From contig UESW01004010.1 in NCBI GenBank assembly GCA_900491605.1, positions 277,821 to 341,820 of the forward strand: a DNA stretch of 64,000 bases. The letters are read 5' to 3'. Shown piece after piece: positions 24,101 through 35,890 of the stretch; within the stretch, counting starts at the first letter, position 1, and each line of letters starts with the position of its first letter. This DNA comes from Calamus simplicifolius (Eukaryota > Streptophyta > Magnoliopsida > Arecales > Arecaceae). The translations under genes were made by a program, and so were the position numbers. Below the pieces are notes generated by a model, which made no database searches, was not told the DNA's origin, and saw only the letters and a program-made list of their open reading frames with translations.

Positions 24101-24721
24101 CAACTCTTTTGGTCTATCCCTTTCCGTTATACTATAGGATATATCTTTCTACTCATGCTCTCATTTGAGTGCTCTGCCACTCTGGTGAGACTTTATATCA
24201 TGGCCATGCATGCTGGACATCTTTGATAAAATAATGAACTTTTGAAAAGTGACAGAGCTTGTTATAGCTCCTCTTGTTTCCACCCAAATCCTTGGAACTC
24301 GATTCACTTATGGCTAATTTCCAACAGAATGTGGTGCAATGTGGCTAATTAGCAGAAGTTCTTCTGATCAGATCACAAAATAAACTTTCTTCAACCAAAT
24401 TTAAATAAAGGTGAAGTTCTCTTTGTGGTATTTTCTAAACCTACAAATGAAATGGCATCTGCAATTCTGAGAGCAATGAGCAATGCCTAGCTGAAGCTAA
24501 TTCTCAAAGTTAGTAGTTCTAATCCTTATTCATGTAATTTTTCCTAAACAAACAGATCGAATGGCATCTGCAGTTTTGAATAAGACCAGGGGCATTTCTG
24601 TAATCTAACCTTCTATAAACAGCATTCAGCCACCCATTCAAGAAGAGCCACATCTGGCTGAGACAAGCTAAAGATAGTCCGTAGGAGAATATACTGAAAA
24701 CCACAACAATAAGTTGCAGAG
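21122..24721. other. intergenic DNA upstream of the polygalacturonase gene
   Basis: No recognisable gene. A GT run lies at 21792-21804 and A-rich runs near 22450, 23200 and 23935. Two short adjoining frames (23298-23522 and 23519-23764) follow a TATA-like ATATAAAAG (23190-23198), but they show no known domain and I do not call them a gene. Confidence 0.45.
23905..24155. repeat. tandem duplication with A-rich expansions
   Basis: Two units begin AACCTCTTYCAATG (near 23915 and 24027) and end in a GGTCTRTCCCTTYC...GTTATACTAT block (near 23963 and 24110). Each contains a different A-rich microsatellite (A/G run; AAT and AAAAT runs). Confidence 0.75.
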
Positions 24722-27700
24722 ATGATGACAAATAGAAGCCTCTTGCTTGTCTTTCATGTACTTCTTTGGTTGGCCATTTTGACCACATTTCCCATGGTGT
24801 CAGCAGTGAAGAGCCACAGAAAGCAAAGCGGAGTTTACAAGCATGAAGGAAGAAAACATGGCAAATATCAGCCACAATCAAAGATTTTAGATGTAATGTC
24901 ATTTGGTGCCATGGGAGATGGAATTTCTGATGATTCCAAGGTATAAAAAACACTTTAAGATTTTTCTTTTTCATTTTTTTTTTCAATACTATTATGATAG
25001 ATACTCAACATTGTAGTTTAGTTTGTAACTGCAATGTGGATATATATGCGTGCATCATTATGAAGTTTTCATCATTTTTAAGATATTCTTTTCCTTCTGT
25101 AGTCTAAAGCTCTTTTGTAGCATCAGTTTTCCAATAATCCTCTCTGTTTTATCCATTCAAGGTTATATCATATATAAGTTTTGTTTTTGAAATTTATCAT
25201 CTATTTCCTACATACATGCATTCTGACCAAATTATATCAAGCAAAAGAAGGGCTGTGCATGACTTTGTTTGATTCTAGGTTTTCATTTTGTTACTAATCA
25301 AATTTTCACTTTCTTCTCAATTCACTCATTCACATCCTATAATTTTCTGCTACTTCTGAAAGCAGAACAAGTCTCTCATTACTCTCACATTCAACTTTTT
25401 TGCTTTACTTTCAGCAGATTAAAGAAGAAAACTCTAGTTGTACTCTCATCTACTAACTTTTATTCAAAATTTCAGTGTATAAAGCACTTAAATTGATTGA
25501 TATTTGAGGAACATGCTTTTGTATATCCAGTTGACAACTACTACATGCTGAGTTCCAATGGTTGAAAACATTTGGCAGTGTTTTGTACTGGTTTTATTTA
25601 AGTTACAGTGAGATGTTAATACTAAGCATGTATGGATAGGCACTTATAGCAGCATGGAAAGCTGCTTGCTTGATTCCTGGAGCAACTGTGGAGATTCCAT
25701 CAGAGTTCAGGTTTCTTATCAGACCAGTCACTCTTCAAGGCCCTTGCATGCCTCATCTAACTCTCCAGGTCTCTAATAACACTGATTTTCTGTCAAATAT
25801 TCCTTTCTGTATGATTTTGGTAACTTTGCCATGCATTCTTCTCCAACTATGAATAGAAAAAGAACAAAGAAAAACAAAGAAAAGGAAACTTAACTAAAGT
25901 GTGGTCTTTTTGCATGCAAATATTATGCAGATTTGAAACTGAAAAATATGGAAGAAAGGTAATGCTTAGAAAAAAATTAAAATAAAGATGCTATATTTAC
26001 AGATAGATGGGAATATCATAGCACCTTCTGGCGTGGTTGCCTGGCCCAAATCCAATCTCTTCCAATGGGTGAACTTGAAGTGGCTTAATGATTTCACCAT
26101 CCGAGGAAGTGGCACATTTGACGGTCAGGGCTCTGCATTTTGGAATCTCTCTCAAAGCCAACACACAGGTCAGAGAAAGACTGCCTTCTTTGCATGCATG
26201 TGCAGATGCACACACAAGCATAAATATCTGCATGCACCCATGCATGTGCACATGCACATACAAGCACAGGCAATTGCATGCACACAAACATGAACACATA
26301 CGCACAATTTTTTTTATTTCCTCGCAAAAATTAAATATGGGACTAAGAGTAATTTGTATTTATTTCAGAAAGAAAACAAACATCTGGCCCTGAAGATGAG
26401 ACCAACTGTATGAAATCTTTCTCACTCTTAAATTTGTTCTCGCGTTTTGTTTCTCTGTCTCTAACAGTGGGCAGACAGATGTTTTTAAGTAGGAAGAAAG
26501 ATGCAAAATCAATAATTTCCTTTTCTTTTAGGCTGTAAGATTCTACAAGAGCTCCAATGTGACAGTACGTGATATCCAAATCATCAATAGCCCTCAATGC
26601 CACCTGAAATTTGATAGTTCTCAGGGCATCAAAGTGAAAAACATCACCATCTCTTCTCCAGAAGATAGCCCCAACACTGATGGCATTCACCTTCAGAACA
26701 CACATGATGTTGAAATTAAGCAGTCCAACATTGGATGTGGTAAGACTGGGTTGATCTAAATCTGAGTGGCTTATCCAAGTGAATTTCAACAGCCCAACAT
26801 TTTCCTTTTTTTTAAGCCAACCATATAGATAAGTCTAGTTTTTATTATTTTTGTTTTTTTTAAGGACAACCATATAGATATTTTGTTGAATTATATTTTT
26901 TTAAAGTCTTTAAATTTTAAATATCATTTCCCTTTATGCATTTCCAGGTGATGATTGTGTATCGATACAAACTGGATGCTCAAATGTTTACATACACCAT
27001 ATCAACTGCAGCCCAGGCCATGGAATCAGGTCAAGGACAAACAGAACTCAAACTTAGAAAAAAAATGCATCATATTGTTTTTAGAATTTTCTCCAAACAA
27101 TATTTACACTAACCCTCCTGATATTTTCACAGCTTAGGAGGACTAGGGAAGGGCAATAGCCTGGCCTGTGTCTCCAATGTCGCTGTTAATAGTATCAATG
27201 TTCAAAATGCTCTTTATGGAGTAAGGATCAAAACATGGCAGGTAAATTCTAAGGAGACATTTAAAAATTGATTTAGATTTATTGTAAATTTTAAAATTCC
27301 TGTATACCAAAAAAAGCCATGAAATCTTACCTTGTGATTTAAGAGATGTTACAAAAACATTTGATTCATACCTCTAAAAGTTGCATCACAGGGAGGTCTA
27401 GGATCTGTCAGGAATGTCACATTTTCCAATGTTCAAGTCTCCAATGTTGAGATCCCAATTGTGATTGATCAGTACTACTGCAACAAGAAGGCATGCAAGA
27501 ACAGGACTGATGCAGTGACTGTTTCAGGAATCATGTACGGAAGGATCAGTGGAACATACTCATACCAGCCTATGCACCTTGCTTGCAGTGATAGTTCTCC
27601 ATGCACTAGCATCAAATTGACCAATATCCAGCTATCACCAGTTAATGCATCTCAAGTTCAACAGGAGGCCTTCTGTTGGAAGTCGTATGGGGAGTTGCAA

Positions 27701-27790
27701 GGTCCCCTTGAACCTTCAAGCATTGGTTGCTTACAAAGGACTAGTAGGTCCATCAAGCCCTTGATAAAGTCATCTAACTACACTTGCTAG
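24722..27790 (+). CDS. polygalacturonase (glycoside hydrolase family 28), 8 exons, secreted
   Basis: Exons inferred from family alignment and GT/AG sites: 24722-24940, 25640-25768, 26003-26168, 26373-26407, 26532-26739, 26948-27029, 27133-27241, 27392-27790. Together they give 448 aa with all phases consistent. Residues 1-28 look like a signal peptide; a basic linker follows, then the pectinase fold. All four GH28 catalytic motifs are present: NTD (231-233), GDD (253-255), GHG (276-278) and RIK (311-313). The enzyme would hydrolyse homogalacturonan in the cell wall. The linker and C-terminal cysteines resemble the Arabidopsis At1g48100-type group, but endo or exo action cannot be told from sequence. 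Exon 4 is only 35 nt and needs the acceptor at 26371-26372, not the nearby AG at 26367-26368, to keep frame into 'MRPTAVRFY'. No lesion seen; probably functional. Confidence 0.9.
26185..26300. repeat. CA/TGCATG-rich tract in intron 3 of the polygalacturonase gene
   Basis: Alternating purine-pyrimidine sequence dense in CATGCA and CACA, wholly inside intron 3 (26169-26372). It is probably simple repeat. Plant RY elements share the CATGCA core, but an intronic low-complexity run is the simpler reading. Confidence 0.6.
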
Positions 27791-29258
27791 AAAGATCGTT
27801 ATGTGGTTATTCAATTTCTTGGGCAACTCTCTTGTTATCTTGTGCTTCCCTTCTGAATTTTGACAGAAGGTGATGGTTTTTTCTGATGTATTGAGATAAG
27901 TAGTGACTGATCCAAAATTAAAATTCCAGAGAAAAGAATGCTAGAAGACTAATCAAAACTCATCTGTTTTCTTTTTTAAAGAAACTAGATGTAGTTTTCT
28001 GACCATTATTGTTACCCTCTTAAATTCAGAATTTGCACTACATCTCAGAGTAAATTGTTGTGTTTGTATGGTGGCTTATGAGCTATAACTCTTAATAACA
28101 TGGATAACTATGTTATTAGGTGCAGTTAAGCAGTTTATCTTGAAGCTCCCCAACCAAAGTGCACTAAATTAATTGGGGAAATATAAAAAGATGCAGGAAG
28201 ATAATGGTCTTTAGATTAAAGTGTCAAGTAATCTTTAGATTAACACCGTAAGGTAGTCTGACAGTAATAACAGTGTTAAACATGATGCAAGACATAAGCA
28301 GTATCATTTGGTTCCCCTTTGTTTTCTTTCATATCGATTTGTTATGTAGTTTTATAAGAATGAATATAATACCAACAGTAACAACCAATTCTTACTGCAT
28401 CAAGATGATTGGATAAATATCATTTATATAGTTCACAGAAGAGCATGCAATCACAACCAGCTCTAGCCATGGCATATCAGCGCACCAACCTATCTTTCAT
28501 CAATTTGCAACATGACAAAACCCACATGAAATTCAAAAGTTGACTTCTTAAGTTCCTATGACAGATCCAATGGAAAGATCATGTTTCCAAATCCTGTTCT
28601 TCTGATTAGTTTTGGCCAAAACTGGAAACCTACTGACTTCAACCATGCAAAAATCATTAGTCTCTAGATACTGAATTAAGTAGCTCATACAGATAAATGC
28701 CTATTGCCATGGACCTGAATGGAATTGTATGACCTAAATTCTGCAGAAGTAAACATCTGCTGATATACATTAGCACCAAAAGTATTATAAGAATGCACCG
28801 ACTTTGGAGATCATAATAGTTTGTGCATTATGAGAATCGTGAATAAAATTATTCTGTTCCATATCATTTAACTCACAGTTGAATGTTTACATACATAACC
28901 TATTTGAAAGCATGAAACCATCATGAAGAGGAGTTCTAAAATTCATGATCTTCACTCTCGGGTACCTCAGGTTTTGGAGTGAACCTACTGCTTCTCATAA
29001 TATTCTGTCTCCACCAGCTCCCCATTTTAATCAAATGACACTTTTTTTTTACTGAATTGCTTTTGGTTTACATTTGAAAATGCAAGAATATTGGAATGCT
29101 GGCTGCTCTTCGTATTGCCAGACAGAAGATCATCACCTAGAGAATTCTGGAATTTAAATTCTCAGAAAGAGCCAATGATTTGATTCAATAACCAGGGAAA
29201 AATCCAGTTTGTAGGTTATTAAGCTGTACTCTGTCTGAAGCCTGTATATCTGTAACCT
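27791..29258. other. intergenic DNA between convergent genes
   Basis: The 3' flanks of the polygalacturonase (plus) and PPR (minus) genes face each other here. No additional gene, repeat array or element end recognised. Confidence 0.5.
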
Positions 29259-31658
29259 TTAAGCCATCATTTCTGATGTCAAGAGTTCTAAAACCCTATA
29301 AATCTCAGATGCCTCTTGGTGTTTTACATCCCAAGAGAAGAAAGTGTGAAATTGATCTCTTATCTGAATCCAACTACATCCTCCACCTTTCTTCAACCCT
29401 GTCCTTTTCATCAGTGTCCTCACCTTGGCTACATCTTTCCATCTCCTACAGGATGCATACAAATTTGAAAGCAAGACATACCCTGCAGAATTGTTCTTCT
29501 CCAAATCCCACAGCTTCTTAGCAGCTCGCTCTCCTCTCTCCTCATCTCCATAAGTGCTACAAGCACTCAATAAAGCTGCCCATGAATTAGCTTCAGGTTG
29601 AACAGGTATCGTGCTTATCAATTCTTCAGCCTCTCTCAGATGCCCAGCTCGAGCTAATAAATTAACCATGCAAGTATAGTGTTTCTCTGTGGGTGGTATG
29701 CCATATACCTTTTTCATTGATTCAAAATAATGGAACCCTTTATCCACCAGCCCACAATGTGAACAAGCAAAAAGAACAGATAAGAAGATAGGTTCAATTG
29801 GAACCATTGCTGTTTTTTTCATTTCCTCAAATAAGAGTATAGATTCTTCTGCAAAACCATTATCAGCAAGCCCTTGTATCATGGCAGTCCAGGAGACCTC
29901 ATTCTTCTCAGGCATCCTACAGAACACCCTCTTAGAGTTCTCTATATCTCCAGATTTAGCGTACATATCAGTAAGCGCAGTTCCCACAAAAACTTCATCT
30001 TTAATTCCAAGTTTTACAATCTTGGCATGAAGGTTTTTGCCTTTCTCTAGTGAAGGTAGATTGGCACAGGCATGAAGAACACTGGAAAAGGTCATCTGGC
30101 TTGGTGTCTGCCCTGACATTAACATGTCATCAAAGGTCTCCAAAACCTTAATATAACATTCATTTTTTGCATAACCAGAGATCATTGCATTCCAAGAGGC
30201 AACATTTCTCACTGGCATCGACTTGAAAAATTCCTCAGCTTCTTCCATTCTTCCATTGTAGCAAAAACCAGCAACCATGGAATTCCAGCATACTATGTTC
30301 TTCTCTGGAAGCAAGCCAAACACTTGATGCCCATCTATCAACTTCCCACATTTGAAATACATGTCGATCAAAGAGCCAGCAACATAAACATCATTGTCAA
30401 ACCCAATCTTTATAGCATGGCAATGGACATTACTCCCAAACTGCAAGTTCTCAAGATTAGCCGAAGCACTAAGTGCACTAGAAAAACAGGAGACATTCGG
30501 CTTGTAACCATCATGAAGCATGCAATGAAACATCCTTAATGCCTCCAAGGCTTCACCATTCTGGCTATATCTTGCAATCATCGTGCTCCAAGAGACTTCA
30601 TTCCTTTCAGGCATCTCATCAAAGATCCAACGGGCTTCCACCAGGCCTCCATTATCTGCAAGCACGTCAAGGAGTACAGTCCAAGAGACAACGTCCCTCT
30701 CCTCCATTTCATCAAAAACTCTCCTTGCCAAATCCACATCGCCCATCCTGAGATACAAAGTCATCAAAGAATTACACACCGAAAGGTTCCGGTCAAAATT
30801 AGCCTTAACGATCAGCCCAACGATGCTCCTCCCCAAGTCAAATTCACCTGCGCCAATGCAAGCTCTGGCCACGGAGGTAAAAGTCACCTCGTTTGGCATC
30901 AAACCGGATGCAAGCATCCTGTGAAAGAGCACCAGGGCTTCAAAATATAGCCCGTTCTGGACGAAGCCACTCATCATCGCAGTCCACGAGATCACAGTGT
31001 GGAAAGGATTCCTCTCAAAATACTCAATCGACTCTCGGACTTTGCCGCACTTCATGTGGCCATCGACCATAACAGTCCACGTGACCACGTTCCTCTCGGG
31101 CATTCCATCGAAGAGGTGGCGTGCAGCGTCGAGATCCCCGCAGCGAATGTAAGCGACGATCATGTAGTTCCAGGAGAAGAGATCGAATCCGTCGGCCTCT
31201 CCGAAGACCCGGTCGCGGTCGGCGAGCCGGCCCCAGTTGGAGTACATGGTCAAGAGCCTGGTGGTGATGGAGCGGTCCGCGGACACGCCGGATTTGATGG
31301 TGTGGCCGTGGACGGCTGGGCCGAGGGCCAGGAGATGGTCGTCGGCGCATTGGCGGAGGACGGAGGCGCAGGTCTCGGCGTAGGATTTGAAGGCCTTAGG
31401 GGACCGGTGGACGTTGACGAGGGCTCCAACGGCTAGTTTCTTCTTAAGGGACTTGAGGGCGGGGGAAAGTTTCGCTGTGGAAGTTGAAGAGAAATAATGG
31501 CTTCGGCGATGCCACCACCTTTGGAGGGGATCGTGGGAGACGGAGAGTGACTCCAGGGCTCGCTTTGTTCTGGCTGTGTTCATTCCTCGTGCATCTTCGT
31601 CCAAGGTGTTGCCACCACCCTGCGTCCATTTCGCTGGCTGGGTGTGGAATTTTCTCAA
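29259..31658 (-). CDS. PLS-class pentatricopeptide repeat protein, E/E+ subgroup
   Basis: Intronless 799-aa frame, intact from the ATG at 31658. About 60 residues at the N-terminus are basic and Ser/Thr-rich with no PPR, fitting an organelle targeting sequence; a second Met at residue 26 is a possible alternative start. Repeats run from about residue 90 to 700, with the recurrent 'VVSWTxMI', 'LFDEMPERN', 'PNEVTFTSV' and 'NSLMTLYLRMG' blocks. The C-terminus has the E and E+ motifs ('NSWAALLSACSTYGD', 'YVLLSNLYAS', 'GCSWIQI') and ends without a DYW deaminase domain. Proteins of this class bind organelle RNA one base per repeat and usually specify C-to-U editing sites, recruiting a DYW domain in trans. 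Which organelle and site cannot be told from sequence. Confidence 0.93.
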   Translation of the reverse strand: MRKFHTQPAKWTQGGGNTLDEDARGMNTARTKRALESLSVSHDPLQRWWHRRSHYFSSTSTAKLSPALKSLKKKLAVGALVNVHRSPKAFKSYAETCASVLRQCADDHLLALGPAVHGHTIKSGVSADRSITTRLLTMYSNWGRLADRDRVFGEADGFDLFSWNYMIVAYIRCGDLDAARHLFDGMPERNVVTWTVMVDGHMKCGKVRESIEYFERNPFHTVISWTAMMSGFVQNGLYFEALVLFHRMLASGLMPNEVTFTSVARACIGAGEFDLGRSIVGLIVKANFDRNLSVCNSLMTLYLRMGDVDLARRVFDEMEERDVVSWTVLLDVLADNGGLVEARWIFDEMPERNEVSWSTMIARYSQNGEALEALRMFHCMLHDGYKPNVSCFSSALSASANLENLQFGSNVHCHAIKIGFDNDVYVAGSLIDMYFKCGKLIDGHQVFGLLPEKNIVCWNSMVAGFCYNGRMEEAEEFFKSMPVRNVASWNAMISGYAKNECYIKVLETFDDMLMSGQTPSQMTFSSVLHACANLPSLEKGKNLHAKIVKLGIKDEVFVGTALTDMYAKSGDIENSKRVFCRMPEKNEVSWTAMIQGLADNGFAEESILLFEEMKKTAMVPIEPIFLSVLFACSHCGLVDKGFHYFESMKKVYGIPPTEKHYTCMVNLLARAGHLREAEELISTIPVQPEANSWAALLSACSTYGDEERGERAAKKLWDLEKNNSAGYVLLSNLYASCRRWKDVAKVRTLMKRTGLKKGGGCSWIQIRDQFHTFFSWDVKHQEASEIYRVLELLTSEMMA

Positions 31659-32061
31659 AAGGATGCGTTGGTACTTCGTACTGGGTGATTAAATTTTTTT
31701 TTTAAAAAAAAAATGGAGATGGAAAGTAGCCGAAGTAATATTTTTTTAATGTAAATTTAAAAGTTACAAAAATTTTACTACTAGATTGAAGGTGAATGTA
31801 AATATTATTTAATATTTTATTGATTTTAATATTTTTACTTCGTTTTTTTGCTTTTGTATGATTTTTATTTTTTTAGTTCTTTTCATGATAGGATACTTTG
31901 TCATTTTATTTTTGTATTAATTATAAAATAGTATATTTTTTTAGTAAAATAGATAAAAAAATATTTTTATAAAAAAACACCTCATAAAGGTACCTAAGAG
32001 TATAAAAAATTATTAGAGAATAGCTTCGAACTAAAAGAATAGAAGAATAGAAAAAAACATA
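31659..32061. other. AT-rich 5' flank of the PPR gene
   Basis: T/A-rich low-complexity DNA up to the outer TIR element. It must contain the PPR promoter, but no clear core element stands out. Confidence 0.4.
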
Positions 32062-32747
32062 GGGGCGTTTGGTAGCAAACAATCTATCCGGTAATTTAAA
32101 TAGGGCCCATCAGATAAATATGTTTGATACATGAGAGATAATTTAAATGGGACCCACTAGATAACTATGTTTGGTATATGTTTTGAATGTCAATCTATCA
32201 GTGTTATCTGGATTACCTCATGAGAGCTAATCCCAAACATACGGTAATTTAAATGGGGCCCACCAGATAACTATGTTTGGTACATATTTTGAATGTCAAT
32301 CTATTCTATAGTGTTATATGGATTACCTTATAAGAGGTAATCCAGATTACCTCAGGAATGAATGGTTATCTACATTACTAGAGATATGATAGGGAGCTTC
32401 TATTTGCACTGCTTCTTTTGCTCAGTATACCTCCAACTTAATAAAAAAAATATTAATTTTACCCTAAAAAAACTAACCAAAATGCCCCTTATTACTTAGT
32501 ACACCCCCTCAACAAAACACCCCCCTCCCTCCCACCCCCTAGCCCCCCATCGCCCCTCCTCCCTCCCCCTCCTATGTTGATGCGAATGAAAAAAAATCCC
32601 TTCAATTTGGTTGAAAAAAAAAGAGATTTCAACCTTCAATTAAGCAATGGATAAGCAACTAACGATTTTGGAAGGTTCTAAAGACGCAAAGGTTTATTTT
32701 TAAACTTGTTTCGAAAATTTTATTTTTACGGTTCGTGTCTTGTTCGG

Positions 32748-32826
32748 CCCCACTAGGCCAAACAAATCAGCTCTATTCGACCATATAGGGCCGAACAAAG
32801 CTGATTTGTTCGGTCTTGTGGGGCCA
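32748..32826. repeat. subterminal stem-loop of the MULE
   Basis: Arms of about 26 bp (GGCCCCAC.AGGCC.AACAAATCAGC and its imperfect complement) flank a loop that holds a second GGCCGAACAAAG copy. Related blocks occur near the right end (38630-38725) and in the non-autonomous relative (14738-14920). Confidence 0.7.
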
Positions 32827-32879
32827 AACAGAGAGTTTAGGTTCGGGTTTTAGGGTTTAAAATGATTTTTTGATCGTGT

Positions 32880-35120
32880 AGGGTGATGCTTCAACTGAAT
32901 GCGGCATGATTGGCTCTGAATATGTGATGGATTACACAAATGAATTTACAACTTACGAGGTCTGATAATTTTGATTGCAATTATTATTATCTTATTAGTT
33001 GATTGAGCAATGTATAGTATTGTCTACTCATATTAAACTATTTATTGTGTAGATATTCAAGAGTAGAGAAGAAATGTGTAATTAGTATCGGGAAGCTGAG
33101 AGGAGGAATGGATTTGTCGTTATTATTAAAACTTCTGATTTGGGTAGTAATGTTAAGAAATCAAGAATTGTATTTGCTTGCGAGAGGAGTGGTACCTGCG
33201 TAAGTAAACACATAAAGGAAAAAGAATTAAAGACCAGGACTCGTGGTACTAAGAAGTATGGATGCCCTTTTTCCTTAAGAGGAAAGAAATTGGACACTGC
33301 AGATGATTGGATGTTAATGGTCATTTGTGGTGTGCACAATCATCCAGCTGCGAAGCATCTCGAGGGGCACTCATATACTGGACGATTATCTAAGCAAGAG
33401 ACTTCATTGTTAGTGAATATGCCGAAGAGTTTTGTTCGGCCAAAGAACATATTATCCACATTGAAGCAAAGGGATGCCCTCAATGTGATGACAATGAAGA
33501 TGATCTACAATGCACGAGAGAGGTATAAGGCTATAGAGAAAGCTGGAAGATCTCAGATGCAACATCTTCTGGGTAAATTATCTGAGGATAAATACATTGA
33601 GTGGCATAGGAATTGTATTATGTCTGATGTGGTGCGTGACTTATTTTGGGCACACCTTGGCAGCATAAATTTATTACGTGCATTTTCTCGTATTTTGATA
33701 ATGGATTGTACTTATAAGACGAATATATATCCTCTTCCTTTCTTAGAGATTGTGGGGGTGACATCAACTGACTTCATATTTTCTATTGCTATTGTATACA
33801 TGGACTCTGAGCGGGAAGATAACTATACATGGGTATTAGAGAGATTGCACAGTGTCATGGATGCTGATGGTCTGCCTGAGGTGATAGTCACAAATAGAGA
33901 CTTGGCTCTATTGAATGCAATTCAGAGGGTATTTCCTACGGCAACACATTTGTTATGTAGATGGCATATTAGTAGAAATGTTTTGGCTCAGTGCAAAAGA
34001 TTATTTGAAATGAAGGAGAAATAGGATAAGTTATAATGAGTTGAAATATACTAGTGTTGTCCACCACAGAAGATGAGTATAATGATCACTAGAGTGCACT
34101 CAAGAGAGAGTTTAGTACCTATCAAGATGCTTTACGGTATGTGTCAGATACTTGGTTGAGCAAATACAAGGAAAGATTTATCGCAGCATGGACGGACGCA
34201 TATAGGCATTACGGGAATGTGACAACTAAAAGGTATCACAAGAAATTGATTCATTTAAGAACTTTATAATTTAATTGCATATTTGTTATCTAACTTTTAT
34301 TTAATTTTATCTATCTTACTAGGGCTGAAAGTGCACATGCAAAGCTTAAAAGGCAGCTTGGATCAAGCCAAGGGACTTTCAAGTCATCTTGGAAAAAATA
34401 CATAGTTTGATTGAGTTGCAGCACAGTGACATTAAAGCCTCATTTGAGAAGAATTTGATGGTCGTGCAACACAACTTTAAGCCCGCTAAATTCAAAGAAC
34501 TGCGAGATTTCATATGTATAAGTGCATTAAATCATATCCTTGCCCAAGCAAACCGAGCTAATTCAGTTGGGATTGATGAATTCGTTTGTGCGTGTGTTAT
34601 TCGATGTACACATGGTTTACCATGCGCTCATAAGATTGTGCAGTACAGGATGAAAGGTTGGCCAATTCCCCTTTACTGCATAGATCCTCATTGGAGAAAA
34701 CTTGATATGGTGCCTGCTTCAAATGTGCAAAGTATAAAGCTGAGCTGTGAACCAAAGTTGGATATAATTGCTCAAAAATTCAAGCAGTTGGATGGGGCTT
34801 CTCAATTGCATATATTAAGGAAATTGAGAGAGATTGCAAGCCCAGATAGTACTTCTCTTGAAGAACCTACAAAAAGGATGACTGGTTCACATGGCCGCGC
34901 TTCATTGAAGATTGATACATCTACTCACCGTGACCCTTTTGCCTTTGAGTTGATTCTCTCTGGACAAGATAGTTATTCACCTGGTACGGGCACCCCAATG
35001 ATGCAAGTGCAAAAGAGGCAGCCGAGGAAGAAGGTAAGAAGCATTTCTTTCATTTTTAACAAAGAGTTGATTCTCTCTGGACAAGATAGTTATTCACCTG
35101 GTACGGGCACCCCAATGATG
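32880..35120 (+). pseudogene. MURA/FAR1-type MULE transposase, decayed
   Basis: The best open part is 33140-34024 (294 codons). Domains in order: a FAR1-type DNA-binding region with zinc ligands (VFACERSGTC ... YGCPF ... GVHNHP), the MULE DDE core (ILIMDCTYKTN, then VTNRDLALLNAI, then a LLCRWHISRN block), a region split by frameshifts and a probable intron (34236-34321), and a C-terminal SWIM zinc finger (CACVIRCTHGLPCAHK, about 34590-34640). Lesions: in-frame stops at 33083-33085 and 34022-34024, frameshifts between 34025 and 34390, and Asn at the place where the family normally has the second catalytic Asp (VTDRD to VTNRD). A first short exon probably precedes 32960. The enzyme would cut and join the MULE ends; this copy cannot. 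Confidence 0.85.
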
Positions 35121-35123
35121 CAA
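34947..35123. repeat. perfect 60-bp direct duplication, 117-bp spacing
   Basis: 34947-35006 and 35064-35123 are identical. The copies lie at the junction between the transposase C-terminus and the OTU-like region. The 57 bp between them begins with GTGCAAAAGAGG and includes a GTAAGA donor-like site. Confidence 0.95.
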
Positions 35124-35127
35124 TTGT

Positions 35128-35890
35128 TTGCAATATAATAAGAGTCATTTGATATGGTTTAAAGATTTTTTATCCTTGAACCGGTCATATAAGCCAACAA
35201 TCTATATTGATCAAATTTTAGATGGGTTGAGGCCATTCATCCAGCATATTAAGGATGTAAAAGCTGATGGCAACTATGGATTTAGGGCAATAGCTGATTT
35301 GCTGAGATTTGAAGAGGAGGATTGGCTTCGTGTTAGGAAGAATTTATTACATGAGTTGCAATGTCATTCAAAGCACTATCGCGCTTTATTGATGTCAAAG
35401 GGAGGTTTGACAAGATCGCTCATATGATTATCATATTTTGAGAATTATCCACCATCTTATCGATGGATGACGTTGCCGGATATGGGGCACCTTATAGCGT
35501 CCTGCTATAACGTTGTCCTATATCACCTCTCCTTGCAACAATGTCTTACATTCCTACCTCTTAATCGATGCCTCTTCCTCCTCTATCCCACAAAGACATT
35601 GCAGTAGCATTCGTAAATGGCAATCATTTTATGGAGGTATTAATTAAACGTCACTTACTCATCCTTAAATGTCTCATAATTCATTTTGTTTACTAATTTA
35701 TATATTTTGTAGGTGTTTCTGTTGTCGGGTCATCTCGTTCCCCCAATAGCGAGTAACTGGCGAAGATATCATTTACCTTGTGCTTCCGATGGGCAATTTC
35801 ATATGAATCTAGGATTCAACAATTCAAACAAACGATCTCGTCAGATATTATTATTAGCGAGACTGTTGAGTTGTAGAGTGCAATTTTTAT
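35128..35890 (+). pseudogene. OTU-like cysteine protease region of the MULE
   Basis: 35128-35427 reads 'VKADGNYGFRAIADLLRFEEEDW', the N-terminal OTU motif, where DGNCGFRA is expected: the catalytic Cys is Tyr here. Downstream, in other frames, are 'YDRW/RWMTLPDMGHLIASCYN' (near 35458-35510), 'IAVAFVNGNHF' (about 35605-35635) holding the expected late catalytic His, and, after a probable intron (35640-35712), 'GHLVPPIASNWRRYHLPC' (about 35728-35780). OTU proteases cleave ubiquitin-like conjugates. Here the domain follows the transposase in the same orientation with almost no gap, suggesting one long protein in intact relatives. Frameshifts and the Cys loss make this copy inactive. Confidence 0.75.

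Noticed and set aside
30999..31436. Plus-strand frame of 145 codons
   Set aside because: Antisense shadow of the GC-rich 5' part of the PPR gene.
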